Below, piece by piece: positions 59,989 through 62,676 of a stretch of DNA of 62,676 bases. A model generated the notes under the pieces. The model was not told the DNA's origin. It saw only the letters and a program-made list of their open reading frames with translations, and did no database searches. The stretch is from Cloacimonetes bacterium UBA5614 (GTDB lineage Bacteria > Cloacimonadota > Cloacimonadia > Cloacimonadales > Cloacimonadaceae). Where the stretch lies: NCBI GenBank assembly GCA_002424605.1, contig DIKQ01000006.1, forward strand, positions 1 to 62,676, in the 5' to 3' direction. Numbering within the stretch: the stretch's first letter is position 1; every line of letters starts with the position of its first letter. The translations under genes and the position numbers were made by a program.

Positions 59989-62202
59989 TTGAAAAAGATT
60001 TTACTTACCACTCTTATGCTTGCCATAATCATGGTCCTGGCTGCTGATGTAGTCAACACCATTGGCACCAGAAGGGAATTTTCCCCCGGCAGCAGAACCA
60101 GGACTGAAGTGATTGCCTGGGAAGAAGACTTTGAATCAGGTGCTCCCGGCTGGACTTTCGTTCCCACAACCACAGCGAATCTATGGCATGTTGCTCCCGT
60201 GGCGGATGCTCCGTCACCTGTTAATGCAATGGTCAACCAAAATGAGAGTCAGACTTACAATCCCAATATGTTAAATTACCTCGTCTCTCCCTCTATCACC
60301 CTTCCTCTTTCCGGAGCCATCAAAGCCGACTTCATGATTAAAGGTGATTTCGACGATAACGATTACCCCGGCGGAACTGCCACCCAGTTGGATTACTGGT
60401 TTTGGGACATTTCTCCCAACAATGGCTCCACCTGGTACCGTATGAGCAATCCTTACAATTCCGGTCTGCCGAATTACGTGTTTGTGGATGCTCCCCCTAC
60501 CTGGAGTTGGGTAACTGAAAGCTACACCGGCATTGACGGTTTCATATCCAACTACGCAGGACAGACCGTTAAGTTCAGGATTTGCTTCAAATCCGACAGC
60601 GACACACCCATCGGAACCGGTATAATGGTGGACAACTTCACCATTTTCAACGACATTTTCCTGCCGCCACCCACTGAACTGGTGGGTTCTGTCATTGACC
60701 AGAATGTAGAGCTGAACTGGACAGCGCCTCCCTCAGGTTTTTCGACTGAAACCATCACATCCACCAATTCCAACTGGACTTCCTTTATCGCTGATGCGGA
60801 TGCCTTTGCGATGAAAATCCAGAATCCCTTTGCCTATCCTTTACAGCTTCAGGCAGTTAAGTTTATGCTTTACCGTCAGAACAGCGCTCCCATCGTCGGA
60901 AATCCCACCATCCACGTTTATGCCAACAGTGGCGGTATGCCGGGTGATGAGCTTGCCAGCGTTACCGGTGTTTCCAATATCACCAATATGCAGTGGAAAT
61001 CTGTCAGTGTCACTTCCCACAACATCATGATTCCCGCCAGCGGTTCGGTATTTGTCGGCATCAGCAATATTGATGAAGGCGGAGAAAACGGACAGGGATT
61101 GCTGGCAGAAGGCACCAGTACTTCACTTGATTCCTACGCATTATTCCAGGGTGCCTGGGATACGCTGGGTAACTCTTACACAGGACTGACCAATTGCGCC
61201 CTGGCGGGTGTTTATTGGGTGGATGACCCCTTTGCTCCCATCCTGACTGGTTTCAAGGTATACCATACCCTGTCTCTCAGCACGCCTTTCACTCAAATCG
61301 GCGTAATCACCAATCCTAACACCACCACTTTCAGTCATGATGAACCCGTTGCCGGACAGGTAAATTACTATGCAGTTACCGGCATCTTTGATAACTATGA
61401 GTCAGAGCAGTCCAACATCTTTGCCATAGACCTGATAAATCTGCTTTACACCGAGCTTCTGATGGACGACGGCGTTTCCAACCAGAACTTCAATGTCGGC
61501 GCTTCCAATTCCTTTGCCAACAAGTTTGTCACCTATCCCGGTGCTGAGATTTATTTTGCCAAGCTATATCTCAATGCCGTAGGAAACAGCGCTCTGATTA
61601 TCAGGATTTTTGACGACAACGGCGACGGCGGTCTGCCCGGAACTCAGTTGCTGCAGTTTACTGCTCCTGTTTCCTCGCTGACCACCGGCTGGAACAACAT
61701 CCCCCTGCCCGAAGCCAATATCATTACTGAGAACAACGGTATTTTCTATATCGGCGTCTATGAGTATGCCAGCGTTTCCACCTTTGCCCTGGATACCAAC
61801 AATTCCGGCAGGTCCTATACCAAGCTGGGAGTAGCCGGCGCCTGGACTCCGCTCACTACAGGCAATATTATGCTGCGCGCCCTGGTCAATCTTTCCAACA
61901 GCAACGACGATATGATTGAAGTACTTCCCGTTGCCAATCTCAGCAACTACCCCAATCCCTTCAGCCAGGCAACCGAGTTCAGCTTTGAAATGCGCAAAAC
62001 CGGCACTGCCGGCATCAGCATCTACAATCTGAAAGGTCAGCTCGTCCGCACCCTTTCCGAAGGAAACTTTGGCAAGGGAACCCACACATTAAGCTGGGAC
62101 GGCACTGACAATGCAGGCAGCCGCGTCGCTCTGGGAGTTTATTTCGCCCGTCTTGAAGCCGATGGTAAAACCCTCACCCGCAAGGTTGTCAGAATCAAAT
62201 AA
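59989..62202 (+). CDS. Large secreted protein with C-terminal FlgD-like sorting domain
   Basis: 737 aa. I chose TTG at 59989 because AAGGAGG lies six bases before it and the signal peptide (MKKILLTTLMLAIIMVLA) starts there; the frame opens at 59923. A jelly-roll-like region (about residues 30-220, WEEDFESGAPGW) is followed by a fibronectin-like segment. Two related beta modules share the pattern of an extended-strand pair ending in GMPGDELA and GLPGTQLL. The C-terminal sorting domain begins about 650 (NYPNPFSQATEFSF, then IYNLKGQLVR). Probably surface-displayed; function unknown. Confidence 0.82.
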   Translation: MKKILLTTLMLAIIMVLAADVVNTIGTRREFSPGSRTRTEVIAWEEDFESGAPGWTFVPTTTANLWHVAPVADAPSPVNAMVNQNESQTYNPNMLNYLVSPSITLPLSGAIKADFMIKGDFDDNDYPGGTATQLDYWFWDISPNNGSTWYRMSNPYNSGLPNYVFVDAPPTWSWVTESYTGIDGFISNYAGQTVKFRICFKSDSDTPIGTGIMVDNFTIFNDIFLPPPTELVGSVIDQNVELNWTAPPSGFSTETITSTNSNWTSFIADADAFAMKIQNPFAYPLQLQAVKFMLYRQNSAPIVGNPTIHVYANSGGMPGDELASVTGVSNITNMQWKSVSVTSHNIMIPASGSVFVGISNIDEGGENGQGLLAEGTSTSLDSYALFQGAWDTLGNSYTGLTNCALAGVYWVDDPFAPILTGFKVYHTLSLSTPFTQIGVITNPNTTTFSHDEPVAGQVNYYAVTGIFDNYESEQSNIFAIDLINLLYTELLMDDGVSNQNFNVGASNSFANKFVTYPGAEIYFAKLYLNAVGNSALIIRIFDDNGDGGLPGTQLLQFTAPVSSLTTGWNNIPLPEANIITENNGIFYIGVYEYASVSTFALDTNNSGRSYTKLGVAGAWTPLTTGNIMLRALVNLSNSNDDMIEVLPVANLSNYPNPFSQATEFSFEMRKTGTAGISIYNLKGQLVRTLSEGNFGKGTHTLSWDGTDNAGSRVALGVYFARLEADGKTLTRKVVRIK

Positions 62203-62229
62203 ACACATACGAAAGTATCACGATAATGA

Positions 62230-62258
62230 AAAAGCCGGTTACTACAACCGGCTTTTTT
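62230..62258. terminator. Bidirectional rho-independent terminator
   Basis: A perfect 9-bp stem, AAGCCGGTT with AACCGGCTT, a 5-nt loop, T-run on the plus side and A-run on the left. It can end both the secreted-protein gene (+) and the convergent small membrane protein gene (-). Confidence 0.9.
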
Positions 62259-62281
62259 CTGTTTAAGCTGTAATTTCTGAT

Positions 62282-62536
62282 TTAAGTGAGACTGCTGATC
62301 AGGGCAACAATCGAACCCGCCAGCAGGATTCCTGCCAGGATTCCGATAGCCATGAATATCAGTTGAGCCACCGCCCAGTTTTTGCGGTTGGGATTTTCAT
62401 TTGAGCTTGCCGCCCACACAATCAGCATTATGATGTTGATAAAGGGAATAATCATGATTAACATGGTTACAATCCAGGTCCCGATTGTCATTACAGGTGC
62501 CTGGTCTCCCCGGTAGTTCATGTTGCGTTCTTCCAT
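62282..62536 (-). CDS. Small two-helix membrane protein
   Basis: 84 aa. Two hydrophobic helices (about residues 16-41 and 55-80) joined by a charged loop (SSNENPNRKNWAVAQ). The motif NPNRKNWA before the second helix is seen in small bacterial membrane proteins without assigned function. The ATG at 62536 follows GGAGGAAC; the frame opens five codons earlier inside that ribosome site. Confidence 0.75.
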   Translation of the reverse strand: MEERNMNYRGDQAPVMTIGTWIVTMLIMIIPFINIIMLIVWAASSNENPNRKNWAVAQLIFMAIGILAGILLAGSIVALISSLT

Positions 62537-62566
62537 CTTTTGTTCCTCCATAACGATGATATGTTG

Positions 62567-62594
62567 ATAATATTACTTTTTATTTTTTGTCAAG
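62567..62594 (-). promoter_or_regulatory. Promoter of the small membrane protein gene
   Basis: Minus-strand TTGACA (62594-62589), a 16-bp spacer and TATTAT (62572-62567), about 30 bases before the ATG. Confidence 0.65.
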
Positions 62595-62644
62595 CAGTTG
62601 TTTGTTCATAATCACCCGCCACACATTTATACCCTACCCCAAAG

Positions 62645-62676
62645 TTGCTTCTTCCCTGCTTGCATTACGGTAGCAT
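62645..62676. repeat. 11-bp-unit palindromic element, copy E (cut by window end)
   Basis: TTGCTTCTT, then CCCTGCTT (62654-62661), followed directly by GCATTACGGTA and GCAT, identical to the start of copy C at 40781-40803. The upstream TTGCTTCTT is shared with copy B. The rest of the element lies beyond the window. Confidence 0.7.

Overview
The window looks like a chromosome segment from a diderm (Gram-negative-type) bacterium, most probably Candidatus Cloacimonadota (WWE1, Cloacimonas-like) or a close relative in the wider FCB group. The evidence is a fused lpxC-fabZ gene in a lipid A operon, secreted proteins ending in FlgD-like/type IX-like sorting domains, a gingipain-family (C25) protein, paired GWxTD-domain proteins and a split glycine decarboxylase (gcvPA/gcvPB). 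The phylum call is inference from gene content. Most of the window is dense housekeeping sequence; no transposase, integrase, phage gene or CRISPR array was seen.

Layout. 0-13.4 kb (minus strand): a seven-gene operon (outer-membrane barrel-like protein, 2,088-aa TPR protein, small membrane protein, TolQ/ExbB-like protein, two ExbD/TolR-like proteins, and an AgmX/PglI-C protein with a transmembrane segment), then a terminator and priA. This set resembles the Myxococcus AglRQS-Glt envelope motor. 13.4-21 kb: yraN, two GWxTD proteins, dnaE, a Mut7-C-like protein with altered active site, and a YugP-type peptidase. 21-27.6 kb (plus strand): an OmpA-family protein, a C25-like giant secreted protein and a lipoprotein. 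27.7-37.7 kb (plus): tRNA-Leu(TAG), then tig-clpP-clpX-endoQ-pepP-coaD-dnaB-mlaE-thiB-trmL, packed as one probable operon. 37.7-41.7 kb (minus): a radical SAM/DUF2344 protein, an orphan protein and a sirtuin. 42.0-52.8 kb (plus): lon, a polysaccharide deacetylase-like protein, plsC, a beta-barrel protein, a sorting-domain protein, a hybrid histidine kinase and a ZIP transporter, probably one operon. 53.0-56.8 kb (minus): skp-lpxD-lpxC/fabZ-lpxA. 57.0-59.8 kb (minus): gcvPA-gcvPB. 60-62.5 kb: another sorting-domain secreted protein and a small membrane protein.

The most unusual non-coding signal is a family of five intergenic palindromes (about 22.4, 26.6, 40.8, 52.8 and 62.65 kb). Each is built from tandem 11-bp units. 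The unit sequence differs between most loci, but the 11-bp period is constant. Three copies share a CCCTGCTT motif directly before the first unit, and the two arms can carry different unit numbers. They sit only between genes. I do not recognise this as a named repeat family, and it is the best candidate here for something undescribed.

Gene starts were reset where a ribosome-binding site, signal peptide or stop/start overlap argued for a start downstream of the longest open frame. All family calls come from reading motifs by eye; no database search was run.
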